Below are positions 13,225 to 23,793 of a DNA stretch of 64,000 nucleotides, in pieces. The notes under the pieces are model-generated. The model was not told where the DNA came from. It did no database searches and saw only the letters and a list, made by a program, of their open reading frames with translations. The translations under genes and the position numbers were made by a program. How positions within the stretch are numbered: the stretch's first letter is position 1; each line of letters begins with the position of its first letter. Origin of the DNA: Neurospora tetrasperma FGSC 2508 (taxonomy: Eukaryota; Ascomycota; Sordariomycetes; Sordariales; Sordariaceae); assembly GCF_000213175.1 (NCBI RefSeq), contig NW_009799100.1, positions 4,467,099-4,531,098 on the forward strand, read 5' to 3'.

Positions 13225-14448
13225 ATGGCTCCCCCGCCGCCCGCCGACCTGCCTCTTGCGCAGAGGATTCAAAAGCTGGCACAGACCCTGCAGTGTACGT
13301 GTGCACCCAACCCTCTCTCTCCGTTTGAGCCTCCATCGCTGTTGTAGCGATTCGAAGATTTATTATGAGCGCAAATGGCTGACTGTCTTGGTTTCCTAGT
13401 CGCTTGGTTCGCTGGGTACGTCTTGATTCTCGATTGGCTTGCTGTCCCGCTTCCCTCTCGTGCCGCCCGCTTTCGATCAGGACGAAGCAAAGTTCAGAAG
13501 GGGCAGCAAGGCGGTATCTCACGGGAACTGAGTTGCGGAACAGCCGATTCTCGCGCCAGGATATATTTCGATTGCTTCGAACGTATGCTGACAAGATATT
13601 GATCACTACAGACATGCCACCCTTCTTCTTTGCGTCACCCGCTACGCCTTCTCGTGGCTGCGCATGAACTACTATGGTCGTATGGCCCAGTTCTGCTACC
13701 GCACCACCTTCCTCTCCGCTGCCCTCACATACGGTATCGTGGTTTACAAGACATGGCGCGCTCGTCAGAAGACCGGTGCTAAGCCGGCCAACTTTGTCAG
13801 CTACCTCACCGACGAGAACGTTCAGTACCTCCGTATGTCTGCTCTTTTCCTGCAAGCGGTGACCCTTTCAACGAATGCTAACCGCGAAGCTCAGTTTTGG
13901 CCCTTGTCTGGCTCTTCATGCCCCAGTATCCCATCGCCATGCTTCCCTTCGCCATCTACTCGGTCTTCCATGTCGCTACCTACACTCGTGCGAACTTGAT
14001 CCCGACTATCATGCCCCCAACCAAGGTGGCCCCTGCCGCCGGAGCTTCGCCCAGCGCCAAGCCCCAGTACACTCAGCACCCTATGTCCGACGCGATTGGC
14101 AGTTTCGTTAAGCAGTACTACGATTCGTCCATGTCGGTCGTTGCCAACATTGAGCTCGTCCTCTGGATCCGTATCCTCCTCTCTGCCATCATCTTCCAGC
14201 GCCGCTCCTGGATCCTGCTCGTCATCTACACCGTCTTCCTTCGCACCCGCTTTGCTCAGAGCAGCCACGTCCAGAACTCGTTCAGCACCTTTGAGGCCCG
14301 CATCGACAACCTCATTGGCGCTCAGGGCACCCCTCCGGCTGCTCGTCAGGCTTGGGAGACCGTCAAGGGCCTTGCCCGTCAGTTCCACCAGGCTACTGAT
14401 ATCAACAAGTACATCAGCGGTGCCGCTGCCCCTAAGAAGACCTCTTAA
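13225..14448 (+). CDS. Pom33/Tts1/TMEM33-family membrane protein of nuclear envelope and ER
   Basis: Four exons: 13225-13294, 13400-13415, 13612-13832 and 13895-14448. The product is 286 aa. The second exon is only 16 nt and encodes the FAWFAG segment together with its flanks; joining it gives a continuous LQFAWFAGHATLLLCVTRY. Hydrophobic segments lie near residues 25-40, 55-75, 105-130 and 165-195. Conserved family features include YGRMAQFCYRTTFLSAALTYG, LALVWLFMPQYP and the C-terminal LRTRFAQSSHVQ stretch. The family (yeast Pom33/Per33, fission yeast Tts1, animal TMEM33) acts in nuclear pore distribution and in shaping the tubular ER and nuclear envelope, and the C-terminal part is known to bind curved membrane. 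Length is normal for the family. Codon use is strongly biased to C-ending codons, which suggests good expression. Confidence 0.92.
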
Positions 14449-15573
14449 GTTCTCGGCTACCGCCGAAGCTCGAGATGTTTGGGCATTGATGACAAGATTG
14501 CTTCGCGCATGCGCATGCTAGCGCGACCTAGGCAAGACAACAGCCGAGATTAATAGCCTGCGGTGCTTCCTTTAGTTCGAAAATCTTTGGCCCAGAAGCG
14601 AAGGATCGGTCATACCTTTCGGTTGGGAAGAACAGGACTCTGGAGGGGTCGCGTACCGGGAACTACCTGTTGGCTGGAAGGCAACATGCCACGGAAAGGG
14701 GTAATAGTGCGTAATGGCTTCGGAATGAAGCTCAGTAATTGTTTAAAATCAGTTTATCACTAGGCTTTCATTGACAGTTTGTTGCAGTGTTACTCTTTCT
14801 GGTTGCGGAGAGAAGTGGTTGAAGAAGGGTGTTTGAATTTCCTAGCTGCTGAATGCACCAATGCGTGTATACCTGGTTTGCTTCTCTGTTAATTCATATC
14901 CTAGTCGTATGATTATTACCTAGAAACATATTGTCATCAAGCCAGCTATTCTGGTCGTAGGGGTCGTGTACGAATACCAACATTCCACGAGTCGGTTCAA
15001 GTTTATCCTCGACCAGTAGCTGCCCCACTTTTGTACCCCTATCACCTCAGGGACCCCCTCCGGGCCCCTCCATGTCGAACAGCGCCAGCATCATGTCGCT
15101 GGGGCTCCCAGCAATGACGTCGCTTCCGCTTTCACAATAGGTAGGCCTGAACCAAGCGGGTTCTCAGGCCTCCCTCACAGCCTTCACCATCCAGCTGGTA
15201 GACGAGGTTTCGACCCATACGCATTCGGATCTGGATTATATCGAATAGCTTGGATGATCGACTAGGAAACGGTGTATGATCTTGCCAGGTTTCGAGATTC
15301 CAACGTTTGTGTAAATAAATGCCTTTCTGGCGCCAGATGTGCTGCGCCTCCATAACTGAGCTGTTCCCTTAGTCTGTTACTCTCATCCCATAACACGTCA
15401 CCGAACCACTTGAGCAAACGATACCTTCTTTTCCGCCAACGGCTGTGTCACTCAGCAGCCTCTAAGCCGTCATTTTTTTCTCCTTCGGATTGAAGTTCCC
15501 TTTTTTTTTTTTTTTTTACCTATAGACAGGTCAATCTGTTGGGACGTTGTTCAGGTTAAAAAGGATACCGACC
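14449..15573. other. Intergenic region
   Basis: It holds the 3' flank of the Pom33-like gene and the promoter and leader of the PTEN-like gene. A run of 17 T lies at 15501-15517, about 57 nt before the ATG. No gene-like frame is visible. Confidence 0.55.
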
Positions 15574-17775
15574 ATGGTTTCCCTGCTGCGTCAGCTCGTC
15601 GCTGGTCCGCGCCAACAACACGAGGATACAGGACTAGATCTATGTTATGTTACCTCGAATATCATCGCAACGTAGGTACTACCTTTACCTCTACCTCCTC
15701 CTCCCTTCTTCCGCCTCTGTATTTGCAGGGATGGAATGGCTAACTGGGGCGGCGGAAACGACAGATCTGGACCCTCACAAACCTACCCCCAACTAGCCTA
15801 CCGTAACCCGCTTAACCGCTTGGTCTCTTTCCTCGACGAGAAACACGGTGATGGCTGGTCCATTTGGGAATTCCGCGCCGAGGGCACGGGATATCCTGAC
15901 GAAGCCGTGTATAACCGGATTAGACACTACCCTTGGCCGGATCACCACCCGCCGCCGTTCAGGCTGGTGCCGTTGATTACGGCTAGTATGCGCGATTGGT
16001 TGGATGGGGAGGATGGAGGATCGTCTGGGGACAGCAGTGGTACTACGAAGATGGCGACGCCGGAAACGACAAACGAAAGGGGGGCTGCCAGTGGCGCAAT
16101 TGACGGAAACCAACAGGACAACAACAACAACAACAACAACGACAACGACAACAAGAAAGGAGATACAAACACAGCGGACAGAAACAAACACGATCTCGAC
16201 CGCCCGCGTCAAAAAGGCGAGCGCGTGGTCGTCGTCCACTGCAAAGCCGGCAAAGGCCGCTCCGGCACCTCCATCTGCAGCTACCTCATTTCCGAGTGCG
16301 GCTGGACCGCCGCCGACGCCCTGGCGCGGTTCACCGAGCGACGCATGCGTCCCAACTTTGGTAAGGGCGTCTCGATTCCCAGCCAGCTTCGATACGTGGG
16401 TTACGTCGAAAGGTGGGCCCACGCCGGTAGCGAGCCGGCCAAGAGGAAGATCTATGTGGACAGACCGATTGAGATTGTCGAGATACACGTCTGGGGACTC
16501 CGGCACGGGGTCAAGCTTGCGGTGGAAGGGTTTGCGGACGAGGGCAAGAGGATCGAGACGTTGCATACGTTTGGGAAGGATGAGAGGATTGTAGTAAAGG
16601 GGGATGCGCCTGGCGGGGGCGGGGTGATGGATATGTTTTATGATATGGCTGGGTACGGCGCCGGTAGAGAAAGCGACTTAGAAGAGGAGGAGGAGCATAA
16701 AAAGGAGGTTTCGGGCTTGGATGGTGCGAAAAGCGATGTTGATGACGATGTAACAGATCGGTCGACAACGGATGCGTCTAGTGCGAGAAGGAGTAGGAGT
16801 AAGGAAAAGGTGGATAAGATGGGGAGCACGGCGAGCAATTTGATGAGGAAGATTTCGGTGCGAAAGAGCAAGGACTATAAAGAGAAGGAGCTCGAGGAGA
16901 AGAAGCAGAGCGCGCTGAGCATTTCATCAGCAAATGGCAGAAAAGCAAAGACCATCGCAATGCCGGAAGCCTCACAGGTTACGAATCTCCCGTCGACAGA
17001 ACAGAACAGCGTCAGCAAATCTACCTCTAACCTCACCCCCATCCACTCGAAAACCAGCACCGAATCCTCTCGGAAGCGACAAAAGCCGGTCCTGGCTGAT
17101 GAATCGGAGCCAGGCGGCCGGGCCGTTATCTTCAAGCCCAAGAAGCCCATCATCGTCCCCAACAGCGATATCAACATTGACATCGAAAGACGAAGCCGCG
17201 CCTCGGCCAGCATGGGCCTAACCATGGTTACTGCCGTCGGTCACGTCTGGTTCAACGCTTTCTTCGAGGGCAACGGACCGGAGCAGGATGGCCAAGCAGA
17301 CGATAGCGGTGTGTTCGAAATCGAGTGGGATGAACTGGATGGCATCAAGGGATCAAGTAAGAAGGGGACTAGGGCTCTTGATCGGCTGTCAGTTGTTTGG
17401 AAGGTTGCTGGGACTGGGACTGGGACTGTGACTGGCGCTGGCGCCGCTACTGAGACTACTTCTGCTACTACTGCTGCGCCTGAAACGGTCCAGAGAGTTA
17501 CGGTCATCACCCAGCCTGGGGAGGGGAGCCCTGTACCCCAGATGAAGCCTGCGGACTGGAAGGGTGCTAACCCCGAACAACTTCCAAAGGAAAAGGGATT
17601 GGGTTTGAGGGCGGAGACTACGGAGAGTGCGAGTGTGAGCAAGGCCAGTAGCTTGTTGGATGTGGATGTGACCGAGGGAGATAATAAAGATGATGAGTCG
17701 TTGGCTGGTGTGAAGACTAGCGACCCGAAAGGAGAGGAGCTTGATGAAGTTGCTACGCCAAAGGCCTCTGCTTGA
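15574..17775 (+). CDS. PTEN/Tep1-type phosphoinositide 3-phosphatase
   Basis: Two exons, 15574-15671 and 15765-17775, giving 702 aa. The start chosen is ATG 15574, because exon 1 encodes the PTEN-type N-terminus (DTGLDLCYVTSNIIAT), which continues after splicing as SGPSQTYPQLAYRN. The ATG at 15736 lies inside the intron, next to its branch site GGCTAAC and before the CAG acceptor. The phosphatase domain has the WPDH aspartate (residue about 92) and the P-loop HCKAGKGRSG with Cys192 and Arg198; human PTEN has Thr instead of Ser. Two basic Lys in the loop favour PIP3-type substrates. A C2-like region follows (residues about 225-300 and again about 500-580). Asn-rich DNA separates the two halves of the catalytic domain, and a long charged, Ser-rich insert interrupts the C2 part. 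It probably antagonises PI3-kinase signalling at membranes. Confidence 0.92.
16120..16152 (+). repeat. AAC-type trinucleotide repeat inside the PTEN-like gene
   Basis: A run of AAC/GAC codons encodes an Asn/Asp tract inside the catalytic domain, between the WPDH segment and the P-loop. Such tracts vary in length between strains and species of this group. Confidence 0.85.
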
Positions 17776-19302
17776 GAGTAAAGTTATGGTGTTGTTAACA
17801 TATCAACTGGAAGAATTTTAATGAACACTGTGGGCTACTAGTAGGCATGGAGGTGAATTTTGATATAATCTTCCGTCCCATGTCTTCGTCCAAATCCCTT
17901 GATTCCGTTTTCGTTTCTGCGCTAACAACCCAGATGGGTTAGGTGAAGTCAAACCTTGCCGTTGCCCTGTTTCACAAAGTTATCGATGATTTTTCACCGC
18001 AACTGCCGCGATTTGAATTATTGAAGGATTCCGGATTGTTTATTTATGGTCTTACCCGAGGGCACTTGAAGTCAATCGGCAAAACTTCATATATGTACAC
18101 ACATATGACCGAGTCAAGTCTCGCTAATGAAGCATTTGATGGTGTTCTCTCCGAGTACCTTGTCTCAAATGGCTCATAGTACCTACAGTAGCGTTTGGAC
18201 AAGACTCGTCGGGGCATATGTGAGACAAGTGATGGCGGACTAGCTGAACGCACCTAGGAGCCGGGGATGCTCTTACATGTGCAACTCCCATCCGCTCAAC
18301 CGATTCCGTTGGCTCATCGGGCAGCTTATCGATAGGTAAGTAACATTTGGCATGCGGGGCGGGGGCTGTCGATACGTACCGGCGACGAGGATAGGCGCTG
18401 TGAATGGGTGAGGTGAGTTGTACCTCTACAAGGGGAAGAAATGTTGAAAGGACTCTTTTTCGCCTGTGAAAGGGCGGCAGTTGGCTGGCTTTCATACCTA
18501 GATCGGACTGGCCCTGTCCGCCCCAGTGCCATGAAACGGCCCGGGGAGCGTCACCACGCAGTCAGTGCCCGGTGGCTGTCCGCAGTTCGGCTGTCAGGGG
18601 TCTCCACAGAATTTTTTCAACTTTTTTCGCCCGTCATGGGGCATTGGCCTGTGATCCTGGCAGTGGCCGGCCCCGTCGACGCGCTGTGCCTGTCCATCGG
18701 TCTCGAACGCCCGCCCATTGAGAACTCGAGACTTTTTTCCCCCATTCCAATACTTATTATTTGACTTGCCTATTGCGACTTTGACCTTTGCGGTTGATGC
18801 CTTCAAATCCAATCAATTCAAGACGCAAATTTAACAACTTTGCTGATCCGAGAATCCTTTGTTTCCTTGTCAGTGAGAACCCTCTGTCTTTCCTGCCCTT
18901 TGAGTCCATTTGCGTTCCCGGTATAACATCAATCCCACTGCAACCACACTTCACTGCCCATTCACCACCAGTCACCACCACACCCGTCTACCCTACGAGC
19001 CTACCTCTAGGTACGCACCTTGACACGGCTCATTTCACTCCCGTCGGAGCTTAAACTCTACCTCCCTCCCCTACTACCCACCACCAGCGAACCACACATC
19101 GTGGCCGTTCAGGATCACGTTTCTCGTGTTGTCCATGAGCCCCCCCTGCCGGCAACCCCGCTAACAGGTCACCAGCTGCATAAGAGAAGCTAGGAAGTAA
19201 CCCGCCCGTGGCTGTAACACCCGAGACCCTCCATTCGAAATCTTTTTGTCAACCAACGCTGGCCTGTCGTCTACCTGACGGGTTCTCCGACTTCTCGACA
19301 AC
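17776..19302. other. Intergenic region with PRPP synthetase promoter
   Basis: No recognisable protein is encoded. The right part is a pyrimidine-rich leader typical of highly expressed fungal genes, with a TACCTCTAGGTA palindrome near 19003. No tRNA or repeat array is seen. Confidence 0.5.
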
Positions 19303-21026
19303 ATGTCCGGCGAAATGGCGAACGAGGTCAAACTCATCAGCGGAAGGAGCCACCCCGAGCTCAGCGAGAAGGTTGCGAAGCGGTATGCCTGCCTACCTAC
19401 TACCTGCCCTCCCAATCTTGTCCTCGAAATCATTTCCGATATCGCGCATTGCGCCGTCGTCCAGCAGCAACAAATCTCTGACCCGCCTTGTGTTTGCTTT
19501 GTCGCAGACTCGGAATCGAGGTCGCTAGGACCATCTCTCTCAACTACTCGAACCAAGAAACCTCCTTCACCGTCGGCGAGTCGGTCCGCGACGAAGATGT
19601 CTTTATTATCCAGTCTACCACCACCGGCGACGTCAACGAGGGCTTGATGGAGCTCCTCATCGCTATCTCGGCCTGCAGAACCGCCAGTGCACGGAGGATA
19701 ACGGCAGTCATGTAAGGATCTGATCCATGAGCATGAACGCCTTCGCGCGCATTCTTTGCGCCAGCCATGGGGGCTTCAGTGGTAGCCTGATTGTGTTGGC
19801 GCAAAAGATGCCACAATGCTTTTGCTTTGGAAACCGGACAGATTAAACTGACTATTTCAGTCCCAACTTCCCCTATGCTCGCCAGGACAAGAAGGATAAG
19901 TCCCGCGCTCCTATCAGCGCCAGACTTGTCGCCAACATGTTGCAAACCGCCGGTGCCAACCGTAAGCCGTTCTCCAGTTGCTCGAGGGGCTCTGGTCGCC
20001 GCTAACTGTGACTTAGACATTGTCACCGTTGATCTCCATGCTTCTCAGGTACGTTCTGTCTTTGCGATCCATCTTTTGTCCGAAGCCATATGTTAACAAT
20101 GTTGCCTACAGATCCAAGGTATGCCTATCTCTTTACCCATTGAACGATTGAACGATTCCCTCGACATACTCGATATGGAAAACGCGTGCTGACGAATCGA
20201 AAACAAAAGGCTTCTTCAGCGTTCCCGGTAAGCCTGCCACTGCCGCATACGAGACCACCCGATTCTAACCGATGAACAGTCGACAACCTGTATGCGGAGC
20301 CTTCTTTCCTTCGCTACATCCGCGAGAACTACAAGCCTGAGGACTGTGTGATCGTCTCCCCTGATGCCGGTGGTGCCAAGCGGTTAGTACTCTGCGTTTC
20401 CATCAAGACAAACAGCTCGGGCTGACTAACCCTTCTTCAAGTGCTACCTCCATCGCAGACCACCTCAACACCGGCTTCGCTCTTATCCATAAGGAGCGCC
20501 CCCGTCCCAACGTTGTTGGTCGTATGGTAAGAAAGTCTGAAATGGTGTTTTGGTAGGGCCGAAGTTGACTGTGTGACAACAGGTTCTCGTCGGTAATGTC
20601 GAGGACAAGATCGCCATCCTTGTCGATGATATGGCCGACACTTGCGGCACTCTCGTCAAGGCTGCCTCCGTCCTCAAGGAGAACGGCGCCAAGGCCGTAC
20701 TCGCTCTCGTTACTCACGGCATTCTTTCCGGTAAAGCCATTGAGAACCTTAACGGTAGTGTCCTCGAGGCGCTTATCTGCACCAACACCGTCCCGCTCGG
20801 TGACAAGATTGAAAGGGTTAGTTTTAACTGCACTTTTCGTCTCCTCTGGATGTGGAAGATCGATCTCCCTATCAAACTTGGCAAGATAACTGACCAGCGC
20901 CTACCCTACATAATACAGTGCCCCAAGATCCGCGTCATCGACATCTCCCCGACCATCGCCGAGGCCATCCGCCGCACGCACAACGGCGAGTCGGTGTCTT
21001 ATCTTTTCAACCACGCCCCTGTCTAA
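19303..21026 (+). CDS. Ribose-phosphate pyrophosphokinase (PRPP synthetase)
   Basis: It makes 5-phosphoribosyl 1-diphosphate from ribose 5-phosphate and ATP, the precursor of purines, pyrimidines, histidine, tryptophan and NAD. Ten exons were placed: 19303-19382, 19508-19711, 19861-19961, 20017-20048, 20112-20118, 20210-20227, 20280-20382, 20442-20526, 20583-20816 and 20919-21026. They total 972 nt and 323 aa, the usual length. Exon 5 is 7 nt and exon 6 is 18 nt; only with both does the conserved segment [20 protein letters not shown] read through. Other family marks are the flexible loop [18 protein letters not shown] and the PRPP-binding motif [10 protein letters not shown]. No non-homologous insert of the kind seen in some yeast subunits is present. 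The enzyme is likely cytosolic and part of a hetero-oligomer with other Prs subunits encoded elsewhere. Confidence 0.96.
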
Positions 21027-22934
21027 CTACAGACAGCCGGGTCTTTTCTATATCTCACAAGCATCATAACATAGCCTATTGGGTGAGGCTATACATATCA
21101 TATTTGGCAGGGGTTTTCTTTTGCATCCAGGTTAGAAAGGGTGTTTTTACGTAAAAAAAAGAGGTGGGTAGGGTTGGTATACCTCGTTGCTTTGACTTTT
21201 GAACACGGGGACTCGGGGAGAGAATGGAATATCTCTCGTCAGGTGTTTGCCTTGTGTCTCTTTTTTTTTCTTGACCTTCACGGTGCATGGGTAGCAAAAA
21301 ATAAATGGTAGTATCGTTTTGGATGGGAATCCATGTGTGTGTCTGGATTGTGTTTTGGGTCGGCGCCTCCCATGAAGAGGAGAGTGTCAGCTTGACAGCG
21401 GACTATGGCCAGAAGATCACACACAAGTTTCAGTGAGTAGATAAGGTAGCCAGATTGTCGTATTCTCTAGATGTTCATTTACGCTAAAACTTCTAAGTGA
21501 TACACAAGTCACTAACAGCGTGAGCGAGTATTGTTGCCCAGTCTACAGCCGGTGCAACGATAGCTACCCCTGTCAGTCAGACGCAACAACAACAAAGATT
21601 CAGGGGTAAACTCTGGTCGACGGCAACCGCCAAGCATCATCAGCAGACACATATTCTAGTCTTCTATGCAATTCCCAAGCACAGCTTTGGTGGAGATTAG
21701 TTCAGGCTAGTCAGCCAGTCTTGCTCTACCGCGTACGGACAACATCAGAGCAGTTACTCAACCTCAGGCCTATCTAGCCAGCATCTTGCTGAACGCCAAA
21801 GCCGGATGTCGACAGCCCAGACTACGTATACTTCGACCTTATCTGCCCGACCCACCTCTCTCCTGTTCGCCAAGCCGGTTGAACAAACATCGATCAATGT
21901 CTTTCCAGTACACAAGGTCGAAATGGGAGCCATGTATGTGCTATAACCTCCAGCCTTCTTTTCACATGTATCACGATGGGGAGACAGACCTTTGAGATCA
22001 CGCACTGGCCACAACCGAACTTCTGCCATCATATCTTCAGCCAAGAAGGGGTGTGTGTATCTTCTAGGTTCTTCCTTGAGATGGTAAGGCATTTCGAAGA
22101 ACCGTTCAGATTTCCTACGTATTGGAATCTTCAGCTTTGTGGGTCCCTGGGAAGATGTACATAGTCTGAGTGCGTGTGGATTATACGACGAAGAAGGGGG
22201 GCGATTCCTGGATTGCAGGTTTACACGCCTATAGGTATGTAAGTCAGTAGAGGTTTATGTGTGAGAGAAAATTGCCTAGGTAGCGGGAGAAACGAATTAT
22301 TACTGATCCCACTCACTGTCTTTGTTAGATCAGGAACTAAGTAGCCTGGCTTGACATCACCACGGCTGCAGCTCAATCCGTCTCCTCCGACTCTTCGGAA
22401 GCGAAGCGTCCAAGCTTATATAGTCTTGTATCTAGGCATGTAACGAGAGTCATGAGAACTGCAGTATACCACTGCACCGCCCCAGTCCCCAACGCGCCTG
22501 ATAGGCGTCCAATCTCACGGTCCAGATTTAGTTTTCGTAACTTTCTTCGTACTCTACACGCAAAGGCAGGAGGAACACCGGATGCGCCTCCCTAAACTAG
22601 ATAATCGCCATCGACCCGACAAAATAAATCATGAAGTAGCTACCAACCTCATTGCGTAAAGGTCAAAAGTGTCGTTTGGGTTTTCCAAGGCAAGGACGCT
22701 CGATACGTCAGAAGTAACAACTTGAAGTGGAAGTATGCTGCGATATCGCGAAGGCACAATGATGGTAATGATTGCGGCTACTATGTGGTTCGGCATAGCA
22801 CGATAAAACGAATGCCAACTAGTACTAGTTCTCAGGGATGAACGAACGGAACTCAAAATGTAGTAAATCATATGAACAATTCGCAGAATGAATGGCATGG
22901 GTGAAGCCGTACAATATACGAAGTAGGGAAATGC
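21027..22934. other. Intergenic region
   Basis: After the PRPP synthetase stop there is a 3' flank with T- and A-rich runs, then about 1.5 kb with no supported frame. Short unrelated frames at 21754-22092 and 22629-22898 have no family features. Confidence 0.5.
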
Positions 22935-22952
22935 AAAAAAAAAAAGAAAAAA
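22935..22952 (-). terminator. Pol III terminator T-runs after tRNA-Asp
   Basis: On the minus strand the tRNA 3' end at 22966 is followed within 14 nt by six T (22952-22947) and then eleven T (22945-22935), a typical RNA polymerase III stop with a back-up. Confidence 0.8.
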
Positions 22953-22965
22953 GAAATGGTTGGTC

Positions 22966-23057
22966 TCTCCCGCCGGGAATTGAACCCGGGTCTCGAGCGA
23001 ATCGAACTGATGTTCAAGCTTGACAAGCTCACATACTGACCACTATACTACGGAAGA
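22966..23057 (-). tRNA. tRNA-Asp (anticodon GTC) with a 21-nt intron
   Basis: Read on the minus strand, the acceptor arms TCTTCCG and CGGGAGA pair with one G-T wobble. The D-arm is GTATAGTGGTCAGTAT. The anticodon stem TGAGC/GCTCG encloses the loop TTGTCA-C with anticodon GTC. The T-arm is CCGGG-TTCAATT-CCCGG. A 21-nt intron lies one base 3' of the anticodon, the standard position for eukaryotic nuclear tRNA introns. The mature length is about 71 nt, one short of typical, so an arm boundary may be off by one. Confidence 0.9.
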
Positions 23058-23793
23058 TGTACAACTGTTGATCAGCTGTCGTAGTTGGTTGTTGGAAACT
23101 TTTTCATTAGATGACTTTATAAAGGTACATAGTAAAGCTGGAGGGCCCCAACAAATTGCACCTCGACTACTTTCTGTGCTACTGCAATGTAATACCCAAC
23201 ACTGCGATACTACTGCTCAATAAATATCGTGAAAAATACAGATGGAAGTTTCTTTTCTTTTTGTCCCAGGATATCGTTGCATGAGTGCGATTTGTGTGAT
23301 CGAGATGAAGATTCGCGACAGCATGCACCATTCATTACCATTCTTGTAGCATCTGATTTTGGCCTACTTATGATCTCTGCACATGTCTTAGGTGTCAACG
23401 ATATCAACACAGGCAAGTCCTTTGTTCCCATGTTATCACTAAAATATATCCATGAGCCCAAGTAACCAGACAATTGCTTATCTTTTGCCGTTCGATACAC
23501 CAGCGCGATCGACCCGACCCGAACGTGAAGCCCCCCAACCGATACCAGCTTCCGCCCACCTAAATAACCGCCTTGATCACGCTTTTGGTTTTGGGTTCCC
23601 ATCCTCATAAAACTCCGAATTCGAACAGCCCAACCAGTTATGAATGCAAAAACACCAACGCCAGCCAAATCGCTGTGAGCGAAAAAAAAAAAAAAAAAAA
23701 AAAAAAAGAAAAGGTATCTCAGGATTGAGCATCAGGTATAAAAGCCAGAAGGGCACCATATTTACTGCAGATGGTGTGGCATAAAAAGGGGAA
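23058..23793. other. Region between tRNA-Asp and the 3' end of xlr-1
   Basis: It holds the tRNA 5' flank and the 3' untranslated region of the minus-strand regulator gene. A 26-nt A tract lies at 23682-23707. No gene is visible. Confidence 0.55.
23682..23707. repeat. Poly-A tract (26 nt)
   Basis: An uninterrupted A run, which is a T run in the presumed 3' UTR of the minus-strand xlr-1 transcript. Its length may be unreliable in assembly. Confidence 0.9.

Noticed and set aside
15736-15764. Start codon of the PTEN-like gene at 15736
   Set aside because: It lies between a branch site and a splice acceptor; the upstream exon restores the PTEN N-terminus.
19130-23000. PRPP synthetase and histidinol phosphatase as a histidine gene cluster
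   Set aside because: They are about 22 kb apart with unrelated genes between; PRPP is shared by many pathways.
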